Notes: generated by a model not told the origin, from the sequence alone. Counted from the stretch's first letter, positions 48,726 to 56,779 are shown. The stretch: 64,000 nucleotides of DNA from Noviherbaspirillum humi (GCF_900188095.1 NZ_FZOT01000012.1:1-64000); one strand, 5' to 3'. Numbers and translations: made by a program.

Positions 48726-48774
48726 TGGTGCCGGCTGCCGGATTCGAACTGGCCACCTGATGATTACAAGTCAT
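48726..48774 (-). tRNA. tRNA-Thr (TGT) 3' fragment, the island attachment site
   Basis: The minus strand reads the anticodon arm ATGACTTGTAATCAT (anticodon TGT), then the variable loop, a T arm GCCAG-TTCGAAT-CCGGC, the acceptor strand AGCCGGC and ACCA. Immediately upstream (right of 48774) the sequence does not continue into a D arm or into GCCGGCT, so the 5' half is absent. The T stem has an A-C mismatch. This is a non-functional 3' end of about 49 bases, as left at one border when an element integrates into a tRNA gene. The intact copy should be at the far end. Confidence 0.75.
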
Positions 48775-48954
48775 TGCAGGTATCTATCTTAATATCTACA
48801 AATCAACACAAGATTGAATTATTTTCATTAAAATTCAAATACATAGTGGATTTTTATCAAAAAAAATTATTCCTTGACATTACTATACGTTGACCGAAAA
48901 TGCCTACATAAAGCCTACACAGTGTCTACATAAATATAGTCGACGAGGTGAAGC
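48775..48954. mobile_element. Left end of a genomic island (attL-proximal, A/T-rich)
   Basis: Composition changes abruptly to A/T-rich right of the tRNA fragment. The segment carries the integrase promoter region (TTGACA at 48874-48879, with a weak GAAAAT about 16 bases on) and a three-unit 11-bp repeat. The island continues to the right edge of the window, so its length is unknown. Confidence 0.75.
48903..48935. repeat. Three 11-bp direct repeats upstream of the integrase
   Basis: CCTACATAAAG, CCTACACAGTG and TCTACATAAAT follow each other without gaps, in phase with one helical turn, ending 20 bases before the integrase start. They are likely arm-type binding sites for the integrase or an excisionase, or an operator overlapping the transcription start. 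Confidence 0.7.
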
Positions 48955-50262
48955 ATGGGTCATCGGGATAATTTTACCGTGGGACGTATTGCTAACTTTC
49001 GATGTGAGGACGGTAAGCGGCAAACAATCTTCATGGATGCGAAAACGCCAGGTCTTGGCGTGCGCATTACTGAGAAAAAAAGTAAATCCTTTATCTTTGA
49101 AACAAGATTACATGGAAAGACGCTCCGTATCACCATTGGTGATGTGCGTGCTTGGTCGCTTGGTCAAGCGCAAGCCGAGGCCCGCCGATTAAAGGCTTTA
49201 ACTGACCAAGGTGTTGACCCGCGTCAACAAGCTGCAGAAAGGCGTGCAGCGCACGAAGCCGCGCAAGCTAATCTGAAACGTCAAGCCATTACATTCGGCG
49301 ATGCATGGGCAATCTATTTAGAAACTCGGACGCCGAAGTGGAGCGCTAGCCATATCCGTGCACATCAGGTGCTGGCGGCACTTGGCGGAGAGCCAAAAAA
49401 ACGTGGCATAGGGACGCGTTCTGCTGGGCCGATCGCGAGTTTGTTATCCACTCCACTTACTAATCTTAGTGCTGACCTGCTAGCCTCTTGGCTGGAGCGC
49501 GAGGCGAATACTAGGCCAACTGCAGCATCACTCAGTTTTAGGCTTATTCGAGCGTTCATCCGTTGGGCTGAGGATGAGCCCACTTACAAGGGGTTAGTTC
49601 CTATCGGAATAGTCAATGCCCGCAAGGTCAGGGATGCGCTACCGAAAAACCGTACTCGAGAAGGCGACTGCCTACAACGTGAACAATTACCAGCGTGGTT
49701 CGATGCAGTCCGAAAAATCGGAAACCCAGTCATCGCCGCGTATTTGCAAGGCTTGCTGCTCACTGGGGCGAGGCGGGAAGAAATGGCAGGCCTACGCTGG
49801 GCAGACATTGATTTTCAATGGCGCACACTATTTATCCGGGACAAGATAGAAGGTTCGCGCACAATCCCCCTACCGCCGTACCTCGGAAGCCTAATTGCGG
49901 CACTGCCCCGGCGGAATGAGTGGGTCTTTTCCAGCCTATTGGCAAAAGAAGGCCGCATCACCGAGCCACGTTATGCCCATGATCAGGCACTTCAGGAGGC
50001 CGGGCTGCCTCACATAACCCTGCACGGGTTGCGTCGCAGTTTCAGCACGCTAGCGGAATGGTGCGACATGCCTACCGGAGTTGTTGCCCAGGTTATGGGA
50101 CACCGACCAAGTGCTCTAGCCGAGAAGCACTACCGACGCCGATCGATAGATCTACTACGTAAATGGCACGACATCCTTGAACAATGGATCCTGGAACAGG
50201 CGAATGTCGAATTTCTGCCTTTAGAAAATAACAAACCGAAATTGATTTCTGGCCCGCCTTGA
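48955..50262 (+). CDS. Tyrosine-type site-specific integrase
   Basis: This 435-residue recombinase of the P4-like island class begins MGHRDNFTVGRIANFRCEDG. The N-terminal DUF4102-like arm domain runs to about residue 100 (TPGLGVRITEKKSKSFIFET, then RLHGKTLRITIGDV). The catalytic domain has Arg in GLLLTGARREEMAGLRWADI, the HxxR in TLHGLRRSFSTLAEW, His in VAQVMGHRPSALAEKHY and the nucleophile Tyr of the latter segment. It faces away from the tRNA fragment it presumably uses as its target. Confidence 0.95.
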   Translation: MGHRDNFTVGRIANFRCEDGKRQTIFMDAKTPGLGVRITEKKSKSFIFETRLHGKTLRITIGDVRAWSLGQAQAEARRLKALTDQGVDPRQQAAERRAAHEAAQANLKRQAITFGDAWAIYLETRTPKWSASHIRAHQVLAALGGEPKKRGIGTRSAGPIASLLSTPLTNLSADLLASWLEREANTRPTAASLSFRLIRAFIRWAEDEPTYKGLVPIGIVNARKVRDALPKNRTREGDCLQREQLPAWFDAVRKIGNPVIAAYLQGLLLTGARREEMAGLRWADIDFQWRTLFIRDKIEGSRTIPLPPYLGSLIAALPRRNEWVFSSLLAKEGRITEPRYAHDQALQEAGLPHITLHGLRRSFSTLAEWCDMPTGVVAQVMGHRPSALAEKHYRRRSIDLLRKWHDILEQWILEQANVEFLPLENNKPKLISGPP

Positions 50263-50388
50263 TCATGCGGCTACCAATGTCGACCACGGAAGCAGCTTTC
50301 CCGTTAGGCCAAGTTGCCGAAATTCAAGCCACGATCGCGTTCACCCACTTGGTGCTCATAGAATTTTACTCAAGGGATAACTAAATAT

Positions 50389-51081
50389 ATGGACTACGAC
50401 AAAGCCATTCGAATTGAAGCCTTCCACGACCTTAAGCGTTTCGAGCCAGCTACTAATTTCTACAAATACAAAGAGCACTCTCCCGAAGCTAGTTTACATC
50501 TAGCAGAACGTACGTTGGCGCAACAATTCAGCGAGAAAGCGACCGCGCGCGAACTTGCGGCTGCAGAGGTGATCAAGAATTGGGCATATTCGCAGATGCG
50601 ATGCCGCTCTATTCTCATGGAAGCGTTCCCGGTAAGTGATGTTGGTGACGGCACCTCGATTTCGCCTATAAAAGGTTTAATACCGTCCCAACAGAGGGAG
50701 ATCGATGCACTCTACGAGGTCTACCGGCGCGCCGCCCTAGAATATGCAAGGATCTTAGAAAGCGCTGCGCTCATTGACCACTTTCAACAATCCAAACAAG
50801 CCGACATACGAATCGCAGCCACACCCACCATCCAATCAAAGGTTAAAGAGCTCCCTGTAGCGCAGGGCAAGCCACATCGGCATACCTGGGATGAGCCTAA
50901 CCTGCGGCGATTATGGATTGAATACCAAGAACCCGGGATGACGCAGCGGAAACTCGCCAAGAAATACGGGGTGACACACCAGCACATTGGACAAAAGCTT
51001 AAAGATGCCAAGAAGCTTTTTAGCATGAAAAAGCCTGGGCCTTTCGACCCGATGAATTGGCAAAAAAGAAAAACTAGATAA
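50389..51081 (+). CDS. Island protein with C-terminal helix-turn-helix
   Basis: This 230-residue protein is of unrecognised family. The N-terminal 150 residues are helical (YEVYRRAALEYARILESAAL). The C-terminal part (about 180-220: GMTQRKLAKKYGVTHQHIGQ followed by KLKDAKKLF) is a clear helix-turn-helix of the sigma-factor region 4 type. It may be a DNA-binding regulator of the island. It is codirectional with the integrase, 126 bases downstream. Confidence 0.65.
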   Translation: MDYDKAIRIEAFHDLKRFEPATNFYKYKEHSPEASLHLAERTLAQQFSEKATARELAAAEVIKNWAYSQMRCRSILMEAFPVSDVGDGTSISPIKGLIPSQQREIDALYEVYRRAALEYARILESAALIDHFQQSKQADIRIAATPTIQSKVKELPVAQGKPHRHTWDEPNLRRLWIEYQEPGMTQRKLAKKYGVTHQHIGQKLKDAKKLFSMKKPGPFDPMNWQKRKTR

Positions 51082-51091
51082 TTGCGGCTTC

Positions 51092-51156
51092 TTGCCAAGC
51101 GCGGTTGCCAAAATCAGCCTGTAACCCGCATGAAATAAGGCTTGGCAAGTTGCCAA
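51092..51156. promoter_or_regulatory. Cluster of TTGCCAA half-sites upstream of the AlpA-like gene
   Basis: TTGCCAA occurs at 51092-51098, 51105-51111 and 51150-51156, and its inverse TTGGCAA at 51142-51148. The outer pair forms the larger dyad CTTGCCAAGC/GCTTGGCAAG. This arrangement just before a small HTH gene looks like a regulator or excisionase binding region. Confidence 0.5.
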
Positions 51157-51220
51157 ACTCGTACTCAAAGGTTTCCTTCTCTACCTTTCTATCGTCACAT
51201 CTCAATGAAAGGAAATGACG

Positions 51221-51490
51221 ATGGAAAATTTTCAACTCGAATCCCGACGCATTAAGGGTATCGACTTTGATTTAGTTGACCCAATCTTCCGCCAAGTTAC
51301 ATATCCTCCATTAGAACTTGAGACCCGTACTCATCTTGACACTGAGTGCGCGGCTTATCATCTCAACCGCCAGGTTCAGACGCTTCGCAAATGGGCGTGT
51401 TTAGGAACCGGCCCGATTCGTCCGATTCGCATCTATGGCCGCTTGGCATGGGCTGTGGCCGATATCAAGCATTTGCTGGAGACCGCATAA
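51221..51490 (+). CDS. AlpA/excisionase-like small helix-turn-helix protein
   Basis: This 89-residue protein starts at 51221 (MENFQLESRRIKGIDFDLVD), which has AAAGGA at the right distance. An ATG two codons earlier is too close. The C-terminal half, LDTECAAYHLNRQVQTLRKW followed by IYGRLAWAVADIKHLLE, is a MerR/AlpA-type helix-turn-helix. In P4-like islands such proteins activate the integrase or direct excision. The next gene starts within its stop codon (TAATG). Confidence 0.75.
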   Translation: MENFQLESRRIKGIDFDLVDPIFRQVTYPPLELETRTHLDTECAAYHLNRQVQTLRKWACLGTGPIRPIRIYGRLAWAVADIKHLLETA

Positions 51491-52017
51491 TGAAAAAGTC
51501 CGACCGCCGCCAAGCTGAATCGGACCTTTTCGATGCCTTTGAAACTGGTCCTTATTTTAATACATCGGTCATATTTCGCGGGACCGAAGACATTTGTTGT
51601 CTCCGGGTACTGGAGTACCTTTTTGAAGGTCCTGCCTGGGACATTGAGATTGCCGCAATAGCAGGCACTTCTTCTCCGGCTGACGTAGTTTCTACTCTCC
51701 GCAATTTGGGTTTAGGAGATCAAGGCCTTGCCTATCAGCAGGCTAAATGGATCGGTATCCCTAGTCGTCCCATACTCCATGGTTACTATTTTCTGACCGA
51801 GGCTGGTCGCCAGGCCGTACTTGATTGGCAGTCCACCGTTTATCTGGGTGCCATGACAAACATACTTGAGAAACAAGCGGCATTCTTGGAGAACGAGCTT
51901 ACCTATTTAATCAAGGAAATGGAGCTGATCGCTCAAGAAATCGAGTCGATCACGCTGGAGTTCGAACAGCTGATATTCCAAATATCGACCATTAGCAAAC
52001 ACACGGGAGGCAACTGA
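51490..52017 (+). CDS. Hypothetical island protein with coiled-coil tail
   Basis: This 175-residue protein starts at 51490. The first 110 residues alternate helices and strands in a pattern compatible with a winged helix (VLEYLFEGPAWDIEIAAIAG, ADVVSTLRNLGLGDQGLAYQ, GYYFLTEAGRQAVLDW). The rest (EKQAAFLENELTYLIKEMEL onward) is a Glu-rich coiled coil. The family is not recognised. It is coupled to both neighbours (TAATG before, TGATG after), so it belongs to the replication-like operon. Confidence 0.6.
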   Translation: MKKSDRRQAESDLFDAFETGPYFNTSVIFRGTEDICCLRVLEYLFEGPAWDIEIAAIAGTSSPADVVSTLRNLGLGDQGLAYQQAKWIGIPSRPILHGYYFLTEAGRQAVLDWQSTVYLGAMTNILEKQAAFLENELTYLIKEMELIAQEIESITLEFEQLIFQISTISKHTGGN

Positions 52018-52892
52018 TGAGGTGCCGGTCTTTTACTTCCCAAGTCTTCTATACAGGCCTCGATGGACTTGAGGATTTCAAGCTAGCTATCGCCCAGCGG
52101 GGGCTACTCCCTCCTGCAGATATTGTTTTAGACGGGACGATCCACCGCTTTAGCACAACAGGTAAGCCAGACGACTTGTCAGGCTGGTATTGCCTGTACG
52201 ACAAACCTGTTTTCGCTGGCGCCTTCGGCTGCTGGCGCACTGGCATTTCCATCAAGTGGCGTGCGAGTCCCAATCGCAAACCAGATAACTTTGATTGGGC
52301 TGATATCGCTGCTCAAATTGAAGCCAAACGGCGCGTGCGCGACGAGGAAAAGGCGAATCGCCATACTGCTGCGGCAATTGAAGCAAGCCGTCATTGGAGC
52401 ACTGCATTAGATGCGACTGGTCACCCTTACCTCCTTGCTAAAGGAGTTGCGGCTCATGGGACCCGCATTGACGCTCGCGGTTTCTTGTTGGTGCCGATGC
52501 GCGACGTTACGGGCAAACTGTGGAATCTGGAACGCATTAATCCCGCCGACTTTAAGGATAAGAAAGGACTGTACGGCGGTCGGCGTACTAGTTGCTATTT
52601 CAGCATCGGCACTGTCGAAGGTGCGACCTCACTCTGCGTTGCAGAAGGTTTTGCAACAGCTGCGAGTCTCCACCAGGCTACTCGGCTGCCAGTCGCTGCT
52701 GCTTTCAACGCCGGAAATTTGCTTTCTGTCGCAACCGCTCTCAGAACTAAATTTCCCAAATTGGCCTTGGTCATTTGTGCTGACAATGACAGCGAAACGT
52801 TAGGTAACCCAGGACTCTCATCAGCCATCAGGGCAGCGAAGGCCGTTGGTGGGCGAGTCGCCATTCCTCATTTCGGGAGTGCGCTGATATGA
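52017..52892 (+). CDS. Toprim-domain primase-like protein
   Basis: This 291-residue protein has an N-terminal region resembling primase partner domains of plasmids and phage (TALDATGHPYLLAKGVAAHG; FLLVPMRDVTGKLWNLERIN). The C-terminal Toprim domain has the catalytic Glu in LCVAEGFATAASLHQATRLP and the acidic motif LVICADNDSE. This is the P4 alpha-like Toprim organisation without a fused helicase. The helicase-like function may be supplied by the adjacent DUF3987 protein, whose start overlaps the stop by 4 bases. Confidence 0.85.
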   Translation: MRCRSFTSQVFYTGLDGLEDFKLAIAQRGLLPPADIVLDGTIHRFSTTGKPDDLSGWYCLYDKPVFAGAFGCWRTGISIKWRASPNRKPDNFDWADIAAQIEAKRRVRDEEKANRHTAAAIEASRHWSTALDATGHPYLLAKGVAAHGTRIDARGFLLVPMRDVTGKLWNLERINPADFKDKKGLYGGRRTSCYFSIGTVEGATSLCVAEGFATAASLHQATRLPVAAAFNAGNLLSVATALRTKFPKLALVICADNDSETLGNPGLSSAIRAAKAVGGRVAIPHFGSALI

Positions 52893-54472
52893 GCCTAACC
52901 GATTTCAATGATCTAAATCGGATAGCTGGTGAGGAGGCGGTGCGTACTTGCGTCGAAGCTGCGGTAGAACCCGCGGTCCTGAATACGGTGGAGACAAATT
53001 CCTGGCCGAAGCCTACTCCCCTACCCTGCAGCTTGCCGGCAGTGCAGCCGTTCGACCCCGATCTGCTGCCGGTCGCTTTTCGAGCATTTGTGGAGGACGT
53101 GGCCCATCGAATGCAGTGCCCACCCGACTATGTGGCAGTTGGCCTATTGGTGGCGGCCTCCAGTGTCGTTGGTGCCCGAGTGGTGATTCAACCCAAGGCA
53201 CAGGACGATTGGACGGTAGTACCTAACCTTTGGGGGTTGATCATCGGCAGGCCGGGCGTCATGAAATCTCCAGCACTTTCTGAAGCACTGCACCCACTTA
53301 ATCGTTTGCAGTCTGATGAGCAGCAGATCTGGAAATCGGCGCACGAAGGATGGCGCTTGGACTTCAAACTGGCGGAGCTGCAAGCGGCAGAGAACGAAAA
53401 AAAGGCTAAAAGCCTTTCAGTAAAAGATCCGGCGTCGGCCCGCATACTATTGCACCCCATTGACCTACCCCCAGAGCCAGCTCCAAGGCGCTTCATCGTA
53501 AACGATCCTACAGTCGAAGCACTAGGCGAATTACTAAAAGTTAACCCTTGGGGAACTATGGTTTATCGTGATGAGCTATACGGCTTGTTATCTTCCATGG
53601 ATCGGCAAGGGCAGGAGGGCGGGCGTGCTTTCTATCTACAGGGACATGATGGAAATCAGAGTTACGTAGTAGATCGAATTGGACGGGGTGAAGTTCTTAT
53701 ACCGCGCGTTTGCTTAGCCCTCCTCGGGGGTATCCAACCCGGGCGCTTGCAGGAATATGTCCGCAGCGCAGTCAAGGGCGGCAGTGGGGACGACGGTTTA
53801 CTTCAGCGTTTTAGCTTGGCGGTGTGGCCGGACATACGGACTGAATTCTGCGACATTGACCAACCACCCGATGTAGATGCTAAGCGCAAGATAATGGACG
53901 TTTTCAGTCGCCTAGCAGCGATTGAGCCTGCGAACGATACTGAACCTACAATCTGCCACTTTGACCCTGCGGCCCAGGAGCTGTTTTCTGAGTGGCGCAT
54001 CCCATTCGAGATTGAACTGCGCGGCGGCGAACTACATCCAGCAATGGAGTCGCACCTGGCCAAGTACCGGAAGCTGATTCCATCCTTAGCATTATTGTTT
54101 GCGCTCATCGATACTCCAGATGCTGGCAGTATCGGAAAAAAGGAGTTGCTCCGTGCGCTCGCGTGGAGTGAATACTTGCGTAGCCATGCCAACCGCTTAT
54201 ATGCAGCGGCTGTCATTCCGGAGGCTGCGGGAGCTGAGTTACTGCTTAAGCACATCCGAAACGGAAAATTAGAAAGACAGTTTACCCCTAGATTGGTTAT
54301 CCAAAAAGGATGGACTGGACTCAATACTCCCGACACCGTCCGTAAAGCTGCAGATGTACTGATCGAATATGACTGGTTGCGCCGGGAGATTCAGTTGTCG
54401 CAAGACCCCGGAGGCCGGGGCCGTCCCAGCGAGCGCTATTTGATTAATCCTGCTGCATTTGCAAAAGGCTGA
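52889..54472 (+). CDS. DUF3987 P-loop ATPase
   Basis: This 527-residue protein starts in the ATGA overlap. The region VAHRMQCPPDYVAVGLLVAA, then NLWGLIIGRPGVMKSPALSE with a P-loop-like GRPGVMKS (about 118-127), and VYRDELYGLLSSMDRQGQEG with LALLGGIQPGRLQEYV, define the DUF3987 family. That family is found in islands and prophages next to Toprim proteins and is thought to act in element replication. The C-terminus has a winged-helix-like stretch (VRKAADVLIEYDWLRREI). Confidence 0.85.
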   Translation: MSLTDFNDLNRIAGEEAVRTCVEAAVEPAVLNTVETNSWPKPTPLPCSLPAVQPFDPDLLPVAFRAFVEDVAHRMQCPPDYVAVGLLVAASSVVGARVVIQPKAQDDWTVVPNLWGLIIGRPGVMKSPALSEALHPLNRLQSDEQQIWKSAHEGWRLDFKLAELQAAENEKKAKSLSVKDPASARILLHPIDLPPEPAPRRFIVNDPTVEALGELLKVNPWGTMVYRDELYGLLSSMDRQGQEGGRAFYLQGHDGNQSYVVDRIGRGEVLIPRVCLALLGGIQPGRLQEYVRSAVKGGSGDDGLLQRFSLAVWPDIRTEFCDIDQPPDVDAKRKIMDVFSRLAAIEPANDTEPTICHFDPAAQELFSEWRIPFEIELRGGELHPAMESHLAKYRKLIPSLALLFALIDTPDAGSIGKKELLRALAWSEYLRSHANRLYAAAVIPEAAGAELLLKHIRNGKLERQFTPRLVIQKGWTGLNTPDTVRKAADVLIEYDWLRREIQLSQDPGGRGRPSERYLINPAAFAKG

Positions 54473-54476
54473 CATT

Positions 54477-55037
54477 ATGAGCTGGCTACAGCGACTGAAA
54501 AATGAAGCAACCCTGCAGAGGGGGAACCTACAAAAACCACAAAAACGTAATTCTGTAGTTTTTGTAGGCATCTCCCCAAGCACATCTGAAAATATTGAGA
54601 GAACGCTGGTGCCTTCCAATAATGGGCCAGCCGGCCTTGCCGGCGCCATTCGGGATTCAATACTATTTTCTATCGAACCTACACCGGCAACGTCCGAAAA
54701 CAATGCTGGCCACGAGTTAGCGCTAGAGTCAAAAGGCCATGTTACTCAATTGGATAGTGCTCGGGTAGGACTTCTTGTTACCCGTGGAGTTACAACAGCT
54801 GAAGCGATTAATATGGCTGAAAAACTTTCACTGCGTGACCAACAATTGGACGATCGGCGGCTTTGTCTCGAATGTCAGCACCTGTATGGAACACGCGACG
54901 CGCGCCGCTGTGCGAAATGGCAACAACAGAAACTATCTAATCCAGGGATCCCAGCGGAGCTGGCGGAAGTTTTGCAACGATGCAAACATTTTGACGAAGC
55001 AATGGGAATTAGTGATGCGGTTTATGGCCAACCGTAA
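54477..55037 (+). CDS. Hypothetical island protein with cysteine-rich C-terminus
   Basis: This 186-residue protein starts at 54477 (MSWLQRLKNEATLQRGNLQK), 4 bases after the DUF3987 gene, with AAAAGG upstream. The middle is low-complexity. The C-terminal region CLECQHLYGTRDARRCAKW contains three cysteines in a zinc-ribbon-like spacing. The family is not recognised. Position suggests the same operon as the primase and ATPase. Confidence 0.6.
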   Translation: MSWLQRLKNEATLQRGNLQKPQKRNSVVFVGISPSTSENIERTLVPSNNGPAGLAGAIRDSILFSIEPTPATSENNAGHELALESKGHVTQLDSARVGLLVTRGVTTAEAINMAEKLSLRDQQLDDRRLCLECQHLYGTRDARRCAKWQQQKLSNPGIPAELAEVLQRCKHFDEAMGISDAVYGQP

Positions 55038-55065
55038 TCAATTGCAAGATCAGGAGATTAGCAAG

Positions 55066-55491
55066 ATGACAGACATAAAAAAGCGGCGTGGGAGGTGGGA
55101 GAAAGGCACAAGCGGCAATCCAGCCGGTCGCCAGCCGGGTAGTGGTAAGATTCAGCGGCTACGAGACGCCCTGGGAAATGGGGTAGATGACGTAATTCAT
55201 GTAGTTCTGCAAGCGGCTCGGGATGGTGATTTAACGGCCTGCCGGCTGGTCCTTGAGCGCTGCATTCCCCCCTTGCGTCCAATGGAACAGCCTGCGCCCT
55301 TCCCACTTCCAGACGCGGGTACCCTTACGGAATCAGGACAGGCGGTTCTGCAGTCTGTTGCAGAGGGCCAGATCACCCCCGCACAAGCCAATCATCTCTT
55401 GAATGCAATTGCAAGTCTGGCCCGCGTAGTAGAGTTTGACGAGCTGGAGCGTCGATTAGCTGCTTTGGAGGTCAATCGTGAGGCGTCGTGA
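55066..55491 (+). CDS. DUF5681 domain protein
   Basis: This 141-residue protein starts at 55066 (MTDIKKRRGRWEKGTSGNPA) with CAGGAG upstream. The opening GRWEKGTSGNPAGRQPGSGK is the DUF5681 signature (KGxSGNPxGRPxG), found in phage and island proteins, often next to terminase or replication genes. The rest is helical (LLNAIASLARVVEFDELERR). Function is unknown. It overlaps the next gene by 14 bases. Confidence 0.8.
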   Translation: MTDIKKRRGRWEKGTSGNPAGRQPGSGKIQRLRDALGNGVDDVIHVVLQAARDGDLTACRLVLERCIPPLRPMEQPAPFPLPDAGTLTESGQAVLQSVAEGQITPAQANHLLNAIASLARVVEFDELERRLAALEVNREAS

Positions 55492-55861
55492 TTTGCACAA
55501 GCGCCTAGGCATCCTTGAAGTGAAAGCTGGCTCAATACGTTCCGAGACCACGCAGGCGATGGATGATGCCATTGATGTGCTGATCTCGTTACTTCCCCAC
55601 ATCCCCGGGATATCACACAGAGCACAGACCCATCCTGCAGGGTATGTCGAAGTCGAGGACGTGCCAGCCGTGTCGTCATTTGACCGAATAAATGAGTTGA
55701 GTAAGCGAGTCATTAGTAAGTCTTTGACAGGAGATGATTTTTTGATACTCGCCTCACTGAACCAACTCGCAATGGTACCGATGAATTACTTGCGCTACTC
55801 TTCTTCCGAGTTTGTAGTTTACTTTGCAAAGATTCTTGAGGACATGGACAATCGTTACTAG
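55478..55861 (+). CDS. Hypothetical island protein
   Basis: This 127-residue protein starts with GTG at 55478, preceded by GGAGG within the end of the DUF5681 gene. It is mostly helical (TQAMDDAIDVLISLLPHIPG; FLILASLNQLAMVPMNYLRY). No family is recognised. The overlap with the preceding gene implies translational coupling. Confidence 0.55.
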   Translation: MRRRDLHKRLGILEVKAGSIRSETTQAMDDAIDVLISLLPHIPGISHRAQTHPAGYVEVEDVPAVSSFDRINELSKRVISKSLTGDDFLILASLNQLAMVPMNYLRYSSSEFVVYFAKILEDMDNRY

Positions 55862-55870
55862 GTGTCCTAG

Positions 55871-55978
55871 ATGAACGGTATCATACAAAAGCAAAAGGAT
55901 TTTATTGTTGATACTGAATACTACGTAGAGTGCGATAGCTTGGACCCTAAAAAACGTCTTGGAAGATTCATCAACTAG
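55871..55978 (+). CDS. Possible 35-residue small protein
   Basis: ATG at 55871 to TAG at 55976 encodes MNGIIQKQKDFIVDTEYYVE plus 15 more residues. AGGTG lies 6 bases upstream. The composition (Lys, Asp, Tyr) resembles protein rather than random translation and fits the short gap between two island genes. No family is recognised. Confidence 0.35.
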   Translation: MNGIIQKQKDFIVDTEYYVECDSLDPKKRLGRFIN

Positions 55979-55993
55979 TGTCGAGGTGGCTAT

Positions 55994-56779
55994 ATGATCA
56001 CGCGGATCGTCACATGGAACCTCAATCATCATCGCCAAAGCGCTATCCAACGCAAGGCTACTTGGAACTTTCTCGTTGGCTTAAAGGCAGACTTTGCTCT
56101 TCTACAAGAATGCGTGCCGTCCGAATGGCCCGCCAATAGGGTCGTTTTCAAAGATGGAGGAATAGGCGGGCGCCGTTCATGGGGGTCCGCCGTAGTCTCG
56201 TTCAATCATGACCTCGAGGAGCTTTCAACAATACGCCTCAAAAGCACGGGTCGGTTAGCGTCGCTGTGCAACACGTGGCCAGGATCGGTCGCTATTGCGT
56301 ACGCTCCCTCACTTGCACTCAGCCTAGTAAGTTTGTATGGATTAATTGACAATGGCTATGCTATCACCACGGTCCACCGGCAATTATCAGATTTGACCCC
56401 TCTCTTTGATTCGACATGCTACAGATCTAGGATAGTGGTTGGCGGCGACTTCAATATAAGCACCCAGTTTAGGAGCCCGGATGGCGAGCGCCATAGGAAC
56501 GCCTTTGAACGGTTACAGACTCTTGGCATGGTCGATGCCATTGCTCTTAATCGGCCACCGCGCGAGCCACTCGCTGATTGCCCCTGTAGTGACAAACCTT
56601 GTTCCCATATCCATACGCAACGGCATAACGTTAGTAAGGTACCTTGGCAGAACGACTATATGTATGTAGGAAAAAAGCTGGCGCCTAATGTCGTCGCCTG
56701 CTATCCGATCGATGGTGGCTCTCCTGGGTCTTGGCAATACAGCGATCACTGCCCAATAATGCTGGAAGTCGAATTTTAA
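55994..56779 (+). CDS. Endonuclease/exonuclease/phosphatase (EEP) family protein
   Basis: This 261-residue protein has the EEP metal-dependent catalytic motifs in order: TWNLNHH near the start, ALLQECVP (metal-binding Glu), VVGGDFNIST (Asp/Asn pair), PWQNDYMYVG and WQYSDHCPIMLEV (terminal Asp-His). The fold is that of DNase I, exonuclease III and inositol phosphatases. The substrate cannot be read from the sequence. A cluster CPCSDKPCSHIHTQRH is unusual and may bind metal. On the island it lies between the replication-like and restriction-like modules and could be a nuclease cargo gene. Confidence 0.85.
   Translation: MITRIVTWNLNHHRQSAIQRKATWNFLVGLKADFALLQECVPSEWPANRVVFKDGGIGGRRSWGSAVVSFNHDLEELSTIRLKSTGRLASLCNTWPGSVAIAYAPSLALSLVSLYGLIDNGYAITTVHRQLSDLTPLFDSTCYRSRIVVGGDFNISTQFRSPDGERHRNAFERLQTLGMVDAIALNRPPREPLADCPCSDKPCSHIHTQRHNVSKVPWQNDYMYVGKKLAPNVVACYPIDGGSPGSWQYSDHCPIMLEVEF

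Noticed and set aside
48726-48774. Functional tRNA-Thr
   Set aside because: There is no D arm or 5' acceptor strand, and the T stem contains a mismatch. Only the 3' part is present.
48903-48935. CRISPR array
   Set aside because: The 11-bp units are contiguous with no spacers and there are no cas genes. The same applies to the repeat at 3614-3668.
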